NCBI GenBank assembly: GCA_040510375.1
Contig: JBEVJC010000022.1
Span: 62,001-126,000 of the forward strand
Direction of reading: 5' to 3'
DNA length: 64,000 bases
Origin: JBEVJC01 sp040510375
GTDB lineage: Bacteria; Bacteroidota; Bacteroidia; Chitinophagales; Chitinophagaceae
Shown here: positions 7,567 to 22,500 of the stretch, piece by piece
How positions within the stretch are numbered: the stretch's first letter is position 1
How the letters are laid out: each line of letters starts with the position of its first letter
Notes under the pieces: generated by a model
Seen by the model: the letters and a program-made list of their open reading frames with translations, nothing else
What the model was told of the DNA's origin: nothing
The model's database searches: none
Position numbers and translations under genes: made by a program

Positions 7567-10500
7567 TTACTCCACCCTTATTGCCTCAACAAATTTTGTT
7601 TTGTCAGTCATTATTACGAGGTAATAAATTCCGCCAGGCAACATTCTGTCAAAGGAAAGGATCCGGCTTAGCGGCCCACCTGTATGGGTAAATACCTGTT
7701 TGAATATCTGACGGCCTTCACGGTCGGACAATATAACGGTATAGTCTGCTTTTTCGCCCGGATTTACAAAGAGATTGATTTTACCTTGCTGTATCGGGTT
7801 AGGGAACACTTTGATTACCGTGGCCTTTGCCGCAATGTTTACAATTACGGTTTTGCTAAGCAGGTAAGTTCCATCTGTCTCCTCCGCCCTGATGCGGTAG
7901 TAATTATTTCCAACCTGGGGATTCTCGTCCAACCATTCATACGATTGAGCAGGATTATTTCCCCTGGATTTTACCTTACCGATGGTGCTGAAATTGATTC
8001 CATCGGACGAACGTTGAATGCCGTATTCACTGATTCCCGCTTCCTCCGCGATCTCCCACTGTACCCTTACATCTTCGGTATTGGTTTTCGTTGCCTGTAC
8101 AGAGGCATACCTGACAGTTAACACTATCGGAACTTTAAACACTATCTGGAAACGGCTGCTATTATATGAGGCCGGCACAGCAGCATCTACATCGAAATCT
8201 ACAATGTTGGTGTCATTAAGCATCAATTGCCGATCCGTATCAAGGTACTTGTCCTGCAAATAAGGTCTAACATTGCTACCCAGCATTTTATTGGCGAATA
8301 TTTGAAAACTGTATTTTGCCTTTGTGAGTTTTGACACATTTAAGAACAAGGTATCCCTGATCGTCGGCATTTTCCTTCCGTCGATACTCAGCAATTCGCC
8401 TGTATTAAGCAGCGCTATTCCTTCCGCTGCGGCATTGACCATCTTTGAAGCATCCTCAACACCTACCTCGTTGGAGAAGCCGTCATCAAATACGGTAACA
8501 ACTCCATCTGCCAGTACTTTATTACCAGCATTGGTATATTGAAGATTTATGGCAAACAACGAAAGCGGTGTCCCCGGACCACGGAATGCCGTGGCATTAA
8601 ACTCAGCAACCTTATTCTGTTCGCGAATTGTCATTGCAGGTGACGGTCCCGAAGTTCTCACAAAAAATCCCTGACCCGGCTGGATATGTTGATTTAATCC
8701 AATGTTGCCTGAGTACGGAGCAGTAATGGTGGCATAACCCAATGTACTTACCGTTATATAGCCTCCCGTACTACTCAGGTTCGGGTCCCAACCCCAATAT
8801 GTATTCGTTAAATCCGACCGTTGGATGGTTGCCCAGTCAATGGCAGATACATAAGGATTTCCAAGTAATGTAAACCTTCCGGTTACAGAAGAAAGCGGAT
8901 TCACTGAAGCAGAATTGTATACCTGGTCTCCGGTTAATATCGTCCCCGTAGATACCAGGGAGGTATTATGCGGATTGGTTGAAAATATTGTGTTTAACCT
9001 GTCACCATACACAAACATGAAATAAGCTACGCCAGCTTTTAATGGAGTATACTTTGTGTTCTTTCCGTTCGCTGTGGTATGCCCGATGAAAAGCCTCGAT
9101 ACATCGTCGTAAGTAAATAACGATGCATTTGGTGTACCCGGGTCAAATCCATTGGCAGCGGAACCGCCTGTAATCAGGCTTCCGACATTCGGTACTGTAT
9201 TATTCCCCATATTCTGCCAGTTGCCCCAGATCGACAACGCTTCCTGGCCTGCTACTAATGTGGCACTGGCGGATGTTGTAACTGGACTGGTGATTAAACG
9301 ATACTTACGTCTGCCAGGTATAAAACGTTCCACTATTACATTTCCGGTTACCGGAATACCAGCCTGGGAAGTAATGGGAGCAATTCTGGCTGTTTCAGTC
9401 GCAGAAGATTTTAACCTGAGATAACCATTTGAAGCCAGGGTTCCGTCGGCTATAGTTAAAACCCCGGTTAGGCTTAATGGACCACCCAGTATTACCCCTG
9501 AATTATTACGGATGGCAAGACTCCCAATCGTATTCCCGTAAAATGCTGCTGCAGGGATGGTCTGGGCCGATGATCCGTTGATTTCAATTTCGCCTTCCCT
9601 GACATCAAATGTTCCATTATTATTAATGTTCCCGCCAATTTGCAGTGTTGCTTCCATTATTGTTAACGATGCACCACTATCAATCAATACATCCTGTATT
9701 GTACCAATACCTGAATTTAATAATGGATAATAGTCGCGGCTTCCCGGTATTATTACATTTGTTGTGGCTGTTGGAATCGCACCGCAAAGCCAGTTACCAG
9801 CAGTATTCCAGTCATTGCTGACTGCTCCTGTCCAGGTGCCCGGAACAGCAATGGTGATATTTGTAGTGGTTGAGAACTGTGCACATCCTCCGTACGAATC
9901 TACCGTGTAAGTAATTAAATATGTACCTGCAGCACTTGTTCCGGTATTAACTTCCCCACTGGCACCGTCGATGGATAAGCCTGCTGTGGAACTAAAAGTT
10001 CCATGCTCGGTGCCGGTAATGATTACCGCAACAACACCCGTCAGGTTACAAAAAGGACTTCCGCTATAACTGATAGTTGCAGAAGGTGCCGGTGTAATGG
10101 TAACCGATGTTGTGGCTATAAACTGCCCGCATCCGTTTGCCGGTGATATTGTATAACTGACAATATACGTTCCCGCCGTACTTGCAGCCATATTGATAGC
10201 TCCCGTGGCAGGATTAATCGACAATCCTGCTGTTGAACTATATACTGCTCCCGCTGTACCTGTAAGCGTTACAGTTGCAATACCCGCAGAATTGCAATAA
10301 GGTGATCCTGCATAGGAAATGACAGCTGATGGCGGAGTAGAGATGGTAATATTTGTTGTTGCCTGGTATTGACCACAGCCTTCGCTGGCTGCCAGGGTAT
10401 AAGTAACTGTATAGGTTCCCGCCGTGCTTGTACCAATATTTACCGCGCCTGTAATAGAATCCACTGACAAACCAGGTGTGGAACTGTAAACACCACCTGT

Positions 10501-13500
10501 TATACCCGTAAAACTAATACCAGATGATCCGGCACCCGCACAATATGGAGATCCCGTATAGGAAAGGGTAGCAGAGGGCGCTGCCGAAATAATGATATTT
10601 GTTGTCGTAGAAAATAAACGGCACCCCGCTGTAGCAGCAATTGTATACGTCACTACATACGTACCCGGTGTACTGGATGCCAGATTAATTGCGCCGGTTC
10701 CTGCGTTAATTGATAATCCTGCAGTTGATGAATAAGAACCACCTCCGCTACCGGTTAAAGTAACATTTGCTACACCTTCATTGGAACAATAAGGAGAAGT
10801 CGGGTAAGAGATTGTTGAACCCTTGTAGCAAACTTCACCACTGGCAAACTCCCCGAATGTTGTAACGGTTGTTGCACTGATATTGGTTGCATTTGGCGAA
10901 ACCGTTGCCGGCATGATCCAGGAAGAGTTATTATAAAGGCCTACTTCAAAAGCAGAGGTATTTGCACCCGCATCGACATCGGATGTTAAAAAATTGAATG
11001 TGGCTGCATAGTTTGTAAATGCGATACTATTGTTGGTCAGTGTCCAGAACCTGTTGGCACTTGCCGATACATTGATGCCCGAGCTGCTGAGTGCCGGATG
11101 ATCTCCGGCAACGGTGGATGCAGTCAGGTTTCCTCCCGTAGTAACGTCTGAAAATTCCAGTGAAACCGGAGCGTAGCTGGTTGCATCTCCTACTTCAAAG
11201 GATTTTGATGCCGGTCCGGCTGCAATATACTTTTGCAACTTACCATTTACCCACCCTGTATTCTGAGCTGCACCTGTAACTGTTCCTGTCGATGGCATGA
11301 CGAGGGTATTAACGCCAGTTTGAATGTTTCCGCCAGTAAAATTCAATGTTGCATTCACGGTGATACCGGAAGACAGCACCACCGAACCAGTTGTTTTATT
11401 AATGGTAAGATTATTAAACGCAGAAGGGCTATTTATAAACTGCGTACCTGCACCATCAATCGTAAATGTTGATGTCCCGCTATTAATGCTTCCATTATTC
11501 AATATATCTTTCCCGATAAAAAAGCTGTGGTTGCCCGCATAGAAAATTGAACTGCCGTTTAAAGTAAAGTTATTCTTAATGATCCAGTCTGATGACGGCA
11601 CTATCCCCGTAGGATTTGTGTTGGAAATAATTACATCATAAAAGGAAACGGGTGTGCCTGCTATCGTCATGGAGCCGGTTCCGCCAAAATCAACAACACC
11701 CGTACTTGAAAAATTATTACCAAGATTTAATGTTACCGTCGATGAAGGGGTGAAATTTAATATACCGCTACTGGTAATAGTACCATTATTAGTTAAACTG
11801 CCGAGTAAATTATGCGTGTAGTTTCCTCCATTAAAAGAAGCTCCGCTACCCACCGTAAGGGAATATAATATATTCCATCCTGTACTTGGATATACACCGC
11901 CGGTGTTATTTATATTAAGATAACCATACCGCGGTGTTGTGGAAGAATTAAGTACGGGTGATACAGAGCCATTAAAGTTTACGGTCGCGACAACTGTTTG
12001 TACGGAGTTTATCAATCTCAATGTTTGCAAAACATTACCGGTAAATGTGACCTCACCAAGGGTATACAGATCACCACTGTTTGTTAAATCCCCCTTCATT
12101 GTTGTATGAATAGAATCCCCGCCACGTACAGACCCGGTACTGGTAATATTAAGCAACCCGTTACATGTAAAATCATTTAAAAAAGTATAACTCCCCGAAA
12201 CGGTTAGCCGGTTAAAAGTGGTAACACCGGAAATGGTTTTTGCGACACCGTTAAGCGACACTGAACCTGCGGATGGGATAAAGTTCCCGTGGTTAATCCA
12301 ATTCCCGAACAGGGTAATCGGAAAAGTGGTTGCATTGAGGGTGGCGCCATTTTCAATAGTTAAATTGCTATTCACCCGAATTGGTCCTAAAACAACTTTC
12401 GGTCCGGCATTCCTGAAGATGACATTACCCAGGCCATTATCGCTCATAAGCAGATATTGGGTGGAAACGCCGTTGAATATAAGAGTACTGGCCGGACTAA
12501 TATTGAAGGCCGAAAAACCAGTAGGACCAGTATTACCGCCTATTATTATGGTAGCGGAATCTCCAAGTGTTACAATACCACCGGGAACCACCCTTATAAG
12601 CGAATAGGTCTGGATATCAACAGTGCCTGATGACATACTGACATCACCGTTAACTACCAGATTACCGGTAACTATCACAATACCTGAAGTCTTGTGCACA
12701 TTCAGATTACCAAAGGAAGTTGCCGAAATATATTGTGTGCCGGTTCCGTTAAAAAGAACACTGGAACCCACCGCATTGTAGGTGCCGTTATTAGTCCAGT
12801 TGCCACCTACGCGAATGAGTTGGTTATCCCGGACAATAGCACCTGAATCGATAACAACATCCCCGGAAACCGTAATGGTTGAAAAGTTTTCTAACTCCCC
12901 TGAAGACACGGTCAGATTACCAGCGATATTTACAATTGAATCTATAGACGCAATGCCTTCCGTTTTATTTACTACAAGGTGATTATAATTAATATGAGCG
13001 ATATGCTGGTTTTCATCGCCATCATATATTACTGTTCCGCTTCCGGCGGTGAATGTACCACTGCTGTAATTGAAATCCTTGTGAATATTCAATGTACCCG
13101 CTCCGCTGAAAGTAATATTGGCGTCTCCCTTTTCTGTCAGGGAAGCATGGGTAGTTACAGTACCATTGCCTATATTAAGATTAATAATATGGCCCGTGGT
13201 GTCATCACTCAACTTAAAGTCGCCACCAACCGTCAGGTCCTGATCGTTCACATTGATGGTGTGTGTGGCGGGGCTCATCCAATGGCCATCAATATCTCCC
13301 AGTGTGGTCAGAGTACCGCCCGCGGCCAGGTTAAGTGTCACAGTCGTGGTGCTTCCGAAAAAAATACTTCTGACAGTTACGTTAGTGCTGATGGTTGGCT
13401 GGTTGGTAAATACTGCTGTTCCCAGGTCAACAATGTCTGTCGCCGAAGGTGGTGCGGAAGCGGATCCCTGGAGCACGGTCCAGTTATCGGCATCATTCCA

Positions 13501-16500
13501 ATCGCTGCTTTCGCTTCCGTCCCATTGAACCAGGTTTATGTTGTCAGACATTGTCCACCTGCCGGTGATATTGGTTAAGTCGTCATGCTCAACATAGTTG
13601 GACGTGGTATTGTTAGCTGTTTTTCCGATGCTGCCCCATAATGTACTATAGTGCCATATGGTCATTGATGATTCGTTGCCACCGTTGGTCTCATTGTCTT
13701 CATAGTGGAGACGAAGGGTTGCGGTGTAGGTACCTGTTGGAACAACTACGTCATATACCCTGCTTATGGACCCGCCGAACGGGAATTCAACCGCAGGTTC
13801 ACGGATAACAGAAACCGTTACGCTGGTAACGCCCGAAACAGCTGAAAAGGAAATCGTATTTTCAGGGCCCTCAAATGCATACGGCACCCCTGTGGTGAAT
13901 GCATGTGTTCTTTGGATATTACCATAAATAAAACCATTACCGGTCCTGGTATTTGTAATAGTCAGGGTATTTGTCCCGGTTGTAATAATACCATTGGTCA
14001 TGTTTACAATATCAGCCGAAATATTGCTTTGTAACACTAATTCAGTAGACGAACTGCTCGTATTGCTGGTAAGGATATTAAATATAGTAGCCCCTTTAAC
14101 CGTTGCGTTGGCGGACCCTAAAAAACTCACAGTTCCGGTCCCTGCAACAAAAGTCCCGTCATTGATCCAGTTGCCATAAACAGAGAGTCCATAACCGGAT
14201 GAATTGAATGTAGTACCTGCCCCGATGTTAATATGATAGGTTGTGGTTATGTCGCCGACTGCAGTTTTGGTATTTCCATTTGATAAAATAAGATTGCTGT
14301 AGGTCTGTGAATGAATATCCTGGTTACCGGTACCATTAAAGTTTACCGTGTTATATCCGGAAGCGGTTGCATTCAATACACCACTGGTTATCGTCAGGAT
14401 CCCTGCAATACCCAATTCAGAATTACTGCCCAGCTGAAGCGCCGTGCCATTAATTATAATATTAAACAGGTTAGCGGTTCCACCAAGGGAGGATGTACCC
14501 GTAAAAGTGGCTGTACCGGCTGACGCAGTAAAGCTACCGCTGACCGTAAGACCGGAAGAGATGGAAAAATCAGCATCAGTTGTAACTGAACCGGTAATAA
14601 ACAGCACACCAAAATTCTTTGCACCCGTTCCAGAGATTAATTTTGAAACCCCGCTCATGGTGATTGTGGTAGTGGTTGTGGTAAAGCTCCCGCTTATGGA
14701 TAAATTACCAGTAAGATTCAATGGAACCGAAGTGCTTACTGTACCTGTTACCGTCAGGTTATCCAGCGAAATACCTGACCCGCTGATTGTTTTGCCGGTC
14801 CCTGTCATAAGTAAGGTTCCCCCTGGCGCCTGGGTGAATGATCCCGCGCCGGTTGTGGAAAGATTACCTGTTAAGGAAATACTGTCTGCCGAAAATTTTA
14901 CGAGTGATGCGGAAACAGTAAGATTGTTGAAATTCTGGATACCGGATCCACTGACGAGTGCACCCGTTCCTGTAAAAGTAACGGTACCCGTGTTTCCATT
15001 AAATGTGCCGTTATTTATCCAGTTGCCACCAACTCTATGTAAAAAGTTACTTCCGTTAAAAATGGTGGATACACCAATAGAAACATTTCCGTTCACAGTT
15101 ATGTTGGAAGCCGCTGTAAAAGACACAGACGTGCCGGCACCTGAAACAGTACTGAAGTTGCCGCCCACCGTCAAATCCGTTGCGGGAAAAGTTTTTTCAA
15201 CTGCACCAGCCGAACTGCTCAGTTTAAGGTTCCCGTACAGTTTGTTTGTTACAATCTGATTGGTACCTGAATACTCTACCGTACTTGCTACTTCCAGGGT
15301 ATTGGTTGAATAGTTGGTTGGATAAGAATTGGTGCCCCCGATTTTAAGTGTTGCATTGTTGGAAACAGTAAGCACACCACCGGCGTCAAACCGGTTGGCG
15401 GTAAATGCAGAAAGGTCAAATGTTCCGCTTAATATCGAAAGATTACCCCTGACCGATGTATTCACACCCAGGGTAAGCGTGGTTGAAGTATCGGAAATTG
15501 TCAGGTTATTAAATGATGTAACGTATGTTCCGCTGATGGCCTGGGCCTTGTTTCCATTAAATAACACGGTGGCGGTACCGGCTGTGAACGCATTGACTGA
15601 AGCATTATTCGTCCAGTTTCCTTTAATCGTGATATTGATATTGTTCGCATCCAGTATACCGGCGGTTAAAAAAATACCGGTTTTAACAACAATCGGAGCG
15701 CTCAAAAGAAGCCCATTACCATTGTTGACAGTTAAATTATTGAAAGTTGATACGCCTGAAAAAGTCTGCTGTCCGGACACCCCGTTAAAAGTAGTGGAAC
15801 CGTTATCCAGGTAAACTCCCTGATTGGTTAACGTGCCCGCAATATGTAAAGTACCGGAGACAGCAATCGTCAACGTATCACCGTTGGCAATTGTTAGGTT
15901 GTTACAATAAGCACTGTCCGTTATTACCGGCATTATTGAAACGTCGGAGGAAATAGTTACGCTCGTGGAAGAAGTTGGAACCACTCCTTCGCACCAGTTT
16001 ATGGGATCGCTCCAGTTACTGGTGATACCAAGCCAGTCACCCTTCTTTGTTACGGTAACCGTCACAGTATCGGGAAGATCCTCCAAAATCGAAATGCAAT
16101 TTTCATCAGCCAGGTCAACAATGCTGAAAGAGGTGGTAGTTGTTACAAAAACAGGTACCACAATCATTGGAGCCGTTCCTGAAAAAACATCGCCATTACT
16201 AAGAGTACCGGTAATCAGGCCCGTGCCTGTAACGGAAATATTTAAATTGACAAACGAACTATCACAAACAGAGTTTACCGAAGTGATAGTAGCTGTTGGC
16301 CGCTCGTTGAGCGTTACTATTATACTATCGGTTACAATACAACCTGTAGAATCGGCAACGGTGACCGTATACTGGCCTTCAACTAACGGCACAACAGGAT
16401 CCTTGCTGGTTGAGATCACCACACCGGACGGGTTACGCCAGCTGTAAGAAGGCACAAACGCTTCACCCGGGTCAACTGTCAGCTGCAGACTATCTCCTCC

Positions 16501-19500
16501 ACAAACAGGAGAATTACTGGTTGCAACGATAGTGAAGCCTTTATAGTTGAACTCATATGCACCCATATCCGGATGTTCATTGTCACGTGGATTACCCCTT
16601 AAATCGGTATTGACCAGCACCGGACTGGTTATCGGAATCCCGGCATTGTTAAAACTGCAATTGGTAATGCTGTCCGGCTCAAGGTCGTAAAGGGAGGTGA
16701 TGAAACTTATCGAATTACTGACAGAATGCACATCGCCGCCTGAAAGGCCTTGCCATTCAGCAAAAGTTTTACTTATACCGCTGCCCCATTCCGCAACCGT
16801 ACCAGGATTCATACTGTAGAAGTCATTATAATCAGAAGCGTCAGCAGGCCAGTTTGACGGAGGCGAGCCGAGATTACTTATAGCATAGTGATAACCCGTT
16901 CCTGTTCTGATATTAAAGAAGAGATTATTTTTTAAAACCGGTGAACTGTTGCCTGATAATAAAAACGCAGCTGACCGGACCGGGGTTCCAGCGGAACTTC
17001 CACCAACCCGCACTGTATTATGGAAATAGTTCCACATCGTGGCCGATGAATGGATGATGCCATATATTTTGACCGTATTGGTATTTAAGAGGTTACTGAT
17101 CCTCAGCGTATTGTTATATACATTGAACGATCCACCAGCAGCATTTATATTGTTAATTGCTCCGTCGCCGCCGGTACTAAGATTTGTCAGCGAACCAAAA
17201 CGGTTACCAAAGATGTTTCCTGATCCGTTAGCCGTGACTCCAATACCGGTAACCAACACATTTGCCGCGGAGGTGGACAGGGCATTAAATTGTCCAAACC
17301 GGTTATTACTGATAACCTGTCCCGAAGCCGCAGATGAATTTAATAAACCAATTATAACAGATCCTGCAGGCGAGTCTGTTTCAGGGTTTGCCGTGACTTT
17401 AGTGGATGCTGTGGAAAGTCCCGTAATAATATTGTCTGTTATTGCCACCGAAGAAACTCCGGAAACATCTATTCCAATTACCTGTGTATTCGGACCCGTA
17501 GACAAAGCCGAGATATTACTGATCAGGCTATTTGTAATGGAAACAGGACCACCGGAATAAATACCAGTATAAATCCCCGAAGCCGCACTACTATTTGCAG
17601 CAGTCAGGATATTAAGGATAGTATCATTAACGATAGTAAGCAGACCACCGGATGCCAGGTTGCGTATGCCGGTAAATGTACCAGAGGAGGTGACACTAAG
17701 ATTACCCAGATTCGCAACCAGGTTATCGCTTAAAAGAACGTCAGAATTTATCGCTGCACCAAGAGATATACCCTGCAAATTGGTGGTTGTGGCGGTGGAA
17801 TTGGACATCACCCTGACACTGTTTGATATAACGTTGCTGCCAATGATATTCCCGGTTACTAAAGACGGCGAAGTAGTGTTGCTCAGATACACACCCGTAA
17901 AGGTAGAAGCAGCCGGCAGTGAACCAATATTAACTATATCAATCCCTCCAACCTGGTTTCCACTGATTACAGCATCAATACCTATAGAATTAATACCGGT
18001 TATAAATGAGGTATTTGTTGTACTGGTCGTTGTCGTGGTAACGGATATTGATCCGTTAACGGTATTCGATCCGATTATATTTCCGTCGCCTGCTAAGGTG
18101 CCGCCAATATTTATCCCGGCGCCAGTTGCAGCGATCCCCATGAAGACAACTGAATTGAATGCGGTCGGTACGGAAGACACAGATACCGCTGCGATGGTAT
18201 TTCCTTTGATATAGGAAGCCGGCGAACCGCTTGTAGTTGTCAATAATATACCCTGCCAGGAAAGATTACCAGCTGTTGCCGAATAGATGGCATTGGTACC
18301 GGAAGCAAGGGGACCACTACCTCCGATATAATTATTGACTATTGAATATCCCGATCCGCCAAGGATGCGTATCCCGTGTAAGGCAGAAGCTGCATTATAG
18401 TTTATTGAGGATGTTATATCCCCGTTATAAAAACTATTTCCCAGGATACTCCAGGTTTTAGATCCGGTTGCACCGATATCCAGGCCGCGATCCCTGTATC
18501 CGCTAATGATATTATTGGAAATAGTATTGCCCGAATTCTCTTTTCCTGTTGTTCCCCCGGAATAAATAGCCACATTCCCTGAGTTTGCGGCTACAGTGGC
18601 ATTGATGATACTATTATCAACCAGATTATTATTATTACCAGCTGCTGCAGTGGAGGTGCCGAACAGAATTACACCATTGATTGAATTGGCATATGCGTCA
18701 GCACTGATAAACTTTAAACTGTTATCCGAGGCTCCGTTTATAAACGTGAAGGCAGTACCCGTGGTACCAGTGGTACTGGTATTTCTGAAACGAAGGTAAT
18801 TTCCATCACCTCCATAACTGCCATCAATCGTTACCCTGTCGGCCCCGTTAAACCGGATCAGACCTGTAACAACATTCCCTGAAATTGTTCTTGCTGAAGC
18901 AGCATCCGGCTGGATGGTTAATGTATAATTTCCAACACCGTATTCTGTCCACTGATTCAGCGCATTGGCCCCATCTTCTGTAATATCTGATATAATATTG
19001 AATGTAGTATTCCCCATCAGGCCGGCGCTGTTGATGGATGCAAATAGTCCATCTGCTTTCGTGAGAGAAGTAAATACTTCACCGGTACCGATATCGTAAC
19101 TACCGGAGAATGGAATATTATAACTGTTGATTGTAGCACCGATCGGGAATGCGGCAGCTGTCAATGCTACGCTTGCAGGAATTGCATTAAACGTACCGGA
19201 ATTTATTGCCACGTTGGAAACGGTAGAAAGATCCTGGGCAACTATGAAATACTGGATGGTACCGGCAGTTACAGCCGCACCACCGTGTAACAATGAATAG
19301 TCGATCGTAAAGTTGTACGGAGAAACATCGTTGGTTGCCTCGGTAAATTTCCATCCATTGGTGCTGGATGCATTGTCGAGCCAGACATTGGCATCACTGA
19401 ACCTTTTATAGTAGATCCTGGGCTTCGTTCCTGAATTGTTGCTTATACCACTTAAATCTGAAATAACGACATTTCCAATGCTCCTGTTTGTTGCAGACGT

Positions 19501-22500
19501 TGTGTCTGTGATCAATGTATAAGTAATCACAGGGGGCACGTTTTCAATACCGAAAACTTCATCGGCACCTATATCCGGGAAAGTTTCCAGTCCGGTGTAG
19601 CCGGTATTTCCAGCCCGTACCTGTGCATCCACATCAGTCGTAAAACCGGGAATATTCATGGCTCCGCTTTCAATTGATGAAGGCTGGGCAGCGTCCATGT
19701 GTAAAAACAGCGTAGATGATCCGGAGGTACTTAAATATTTTGAAGTAAGGTTATCAGTAACCGAAAGCGAATCACGATTGGCAACCCTGGATTTATAGGA
19801 GGAAAGAGTCTGATCGGAACTGCCTGAAGCATAGTAGATCAGTTTTGAAATTCCGGGCGTGCCGGCATAAAACAGGTTATTATTTGAGGTTGATGCATAG
19901 TTGTCCAGTGCTGCAGCCGACCGCCGGAAGGTCACCGTTAAGCCGCTGCCTTTTGCGATGGAAGTATTGGTAATACTGTTGTTCCTTAAATTCAGCGTCG
20001 CAGTAGTAGCCGTTGAACTCGACGTATGGTAGATCCCCGAACTACCAAAATTTGTACCCGTTGAACTCGCATTAAGGTAGATTGTATTATAGTAAACGTT
20101 GACCGAAGATGCCAGTGCCGTTGCGGTAACACTGATCCCCCTGATTGGATCTGTTGCGCTTACAGATGGAGTCCGCAGGTCGCCAATCAGATTATTATAG
20201 ATATTAATGGAACTTATGGTTGTTCCGGAAACCAGGATCCCATTTACTGTACCGGTGCTGGTACTGGTCGACTGAAGATCGTATATCTTATTACGGTAAA
20301 TATTTTTTGTTGCGCCCGAAGTAATGGAAATTCCGGTGACTACCGAGTTTCCGGTTGACGTGAGCGAATTGATAACATTCAAATAAATATTGTCATTACC
20401 GGTACCCGTAGCAATACCCGTGATGGCACCTGCGCTGCTGATATTATTTATCAGGTTGCCTGTGGTACTATTGGCAGTTCCGGTCAGGTTTACCGACATG
20501 GCTGTAATTGCTCCCGTTCCGCCTGTCCAGTTACTGAACGTATTATTCTGTATAGTCTTTGTTGAAGCCCCTGCATCTGTATTTATCCAACCTGCAATGA
20601 TACCTGCTCCGGTGACAGTAATATTTGAAAAATTATTACTGTTATTATTGATTGTACTTCCCGATACTGAAGAGGCCGTGCTGGTGAAAAGTGTTACGGT
20701 TCCGGCTCCGGTTTTGGTAAATGTCCCTGAAATTGAATTACTGTTCACGTTCTGTGTCCCGTTGACCGGTACAACTACATTATTGGAGATGAAGACTATA
20801 CTTCCTGTGGTTGTGATATTCAGGTTTGTGAATGTATTGCTGTTAATGGTCTGGGAAAGCGTGGCAGCGGAATTCAGGATATAGGTATTGGAACTTGATC
20901 CACCCGCCGCATATACAACACCCTGGATATTATTGTTACTTATGGAAACGGAAGCTGTAGCTGCGCCACCGGTATTATTTATGAAAATCTGGCTAGCCGA
21001 ATTTGCAGCGTTAAAAGTGATGGCGGGGGTAGTACTGTTGCCAATCTGGTTATTATTGATCTGGATGCTGCTTATAACAGCACCTGAATTCCTGATGGCA
21101 TTAAAATTCCCGCTGGTTGAATTGGTAGAAAATCCAGTCAGGGTGTTGCTGATGATACGAACAGTCCCGGCCGCACCTGTATTATTGATACCAATAAAAT
21201 AGGATGAGGTGGGGGTACCTGACCCCGCATTAAAACCGGTCACAAATAATGAAGATACCGTGTTATTGGAGATGGTAATATTTGCTGCAGCGGTAGCTGC
21301 ACTGCTTGCTATTCCGGATAAAGTTCCGTTGGTGTTAGCGGTAGAATTATTGGAAAGGTTCTGCACGATATTTCCATCAAGCAATACATTTGAGATAACC
21401 GAACTTCCTATCAGGATTCCGGTCAGGGTAGTAGATCCCGACATTGAAGTTGCCAGGACCCTGATACTATTTGGGATGGCCGCAGTTCCCACGGTATTAT
21501 TGCTAACCTGCGATGGTGCGGAAGGATTATTTATATAGATACCGATAAATGAAGAAGCGGCCGGTACTGTACCGATATTCCTTATATCAAATCCACCAAT
21601 CCGGTTGCCGGTTATTGCGCCGCCCGAACTGTTGAAGCTGATTGGTCTTACGCTGGTTGTATTTGAGGACGAAGTCGTTGAAGTAGTAATGCTGATTGAA
21701 CCATTGATGCTGTCAGATCCGATCATATTTCCCTCTCCCGGGGTAGCGCTACCGACTGTAATTCCTGAACCTGCTGTTTCAATACCGGCAAATGCGATTA
21801 ATCCAGAAGCAGTGGGTACCGAGGATATTGAAATATTGGAGATGGTATTTCCTTTTATCGTTGATGCAGGTAATGCAGCCGTTGTGGTAAGCTGGATACC
21901 CTGGAAGGAAACATTACCGGTGGTTGATCCGTAAACAGCTGGCGTTCCCCCTGAGGAGGTTGCATTTCCACCAATGTAATTATTGGCGATCAGGTAACCG
22001 GTACCACCTGAAATCCTTATTCCATGTAATGTTGAAGCCGCAGCGTAGTTTATTAACCCCGCCACATCCCCGTTGTAAAAACTATTGCCTGAAATGTTCC
22101 AGGCAGAAGAACCGGTAGCAGTAAGATCCAATCCCCGGTCACGGTAGTCATGGATTAAATTATTGGATATTGTATTGACTGAGTTTTCCTTACCTGCCGT
22201 ACCTGCAGAGAAAATTGCCACGTTTCCGTTAGATCCGCCAACGGTTGCATTTATATCACAGAAGCTGATGGTGTTATTGCTGTTACCACCTGCAACAGTT
22301 GAGGTACTGAAAAGTATTACCCCGTTGGTTGCATTTGCATATGCTTCAATATTACTGTACTTAATTAAATTATTGGATGCTCCGTTAATAAAGGAGAAGG
22401 CGGTTCCAGTTGAGCCCGCCGTATTGTTGTTCCTGAAGGTAAGATACCTGTTGCCTGTTCCATTGCTGCCATCGACAGTTACCCGTTTAACACCATTAAA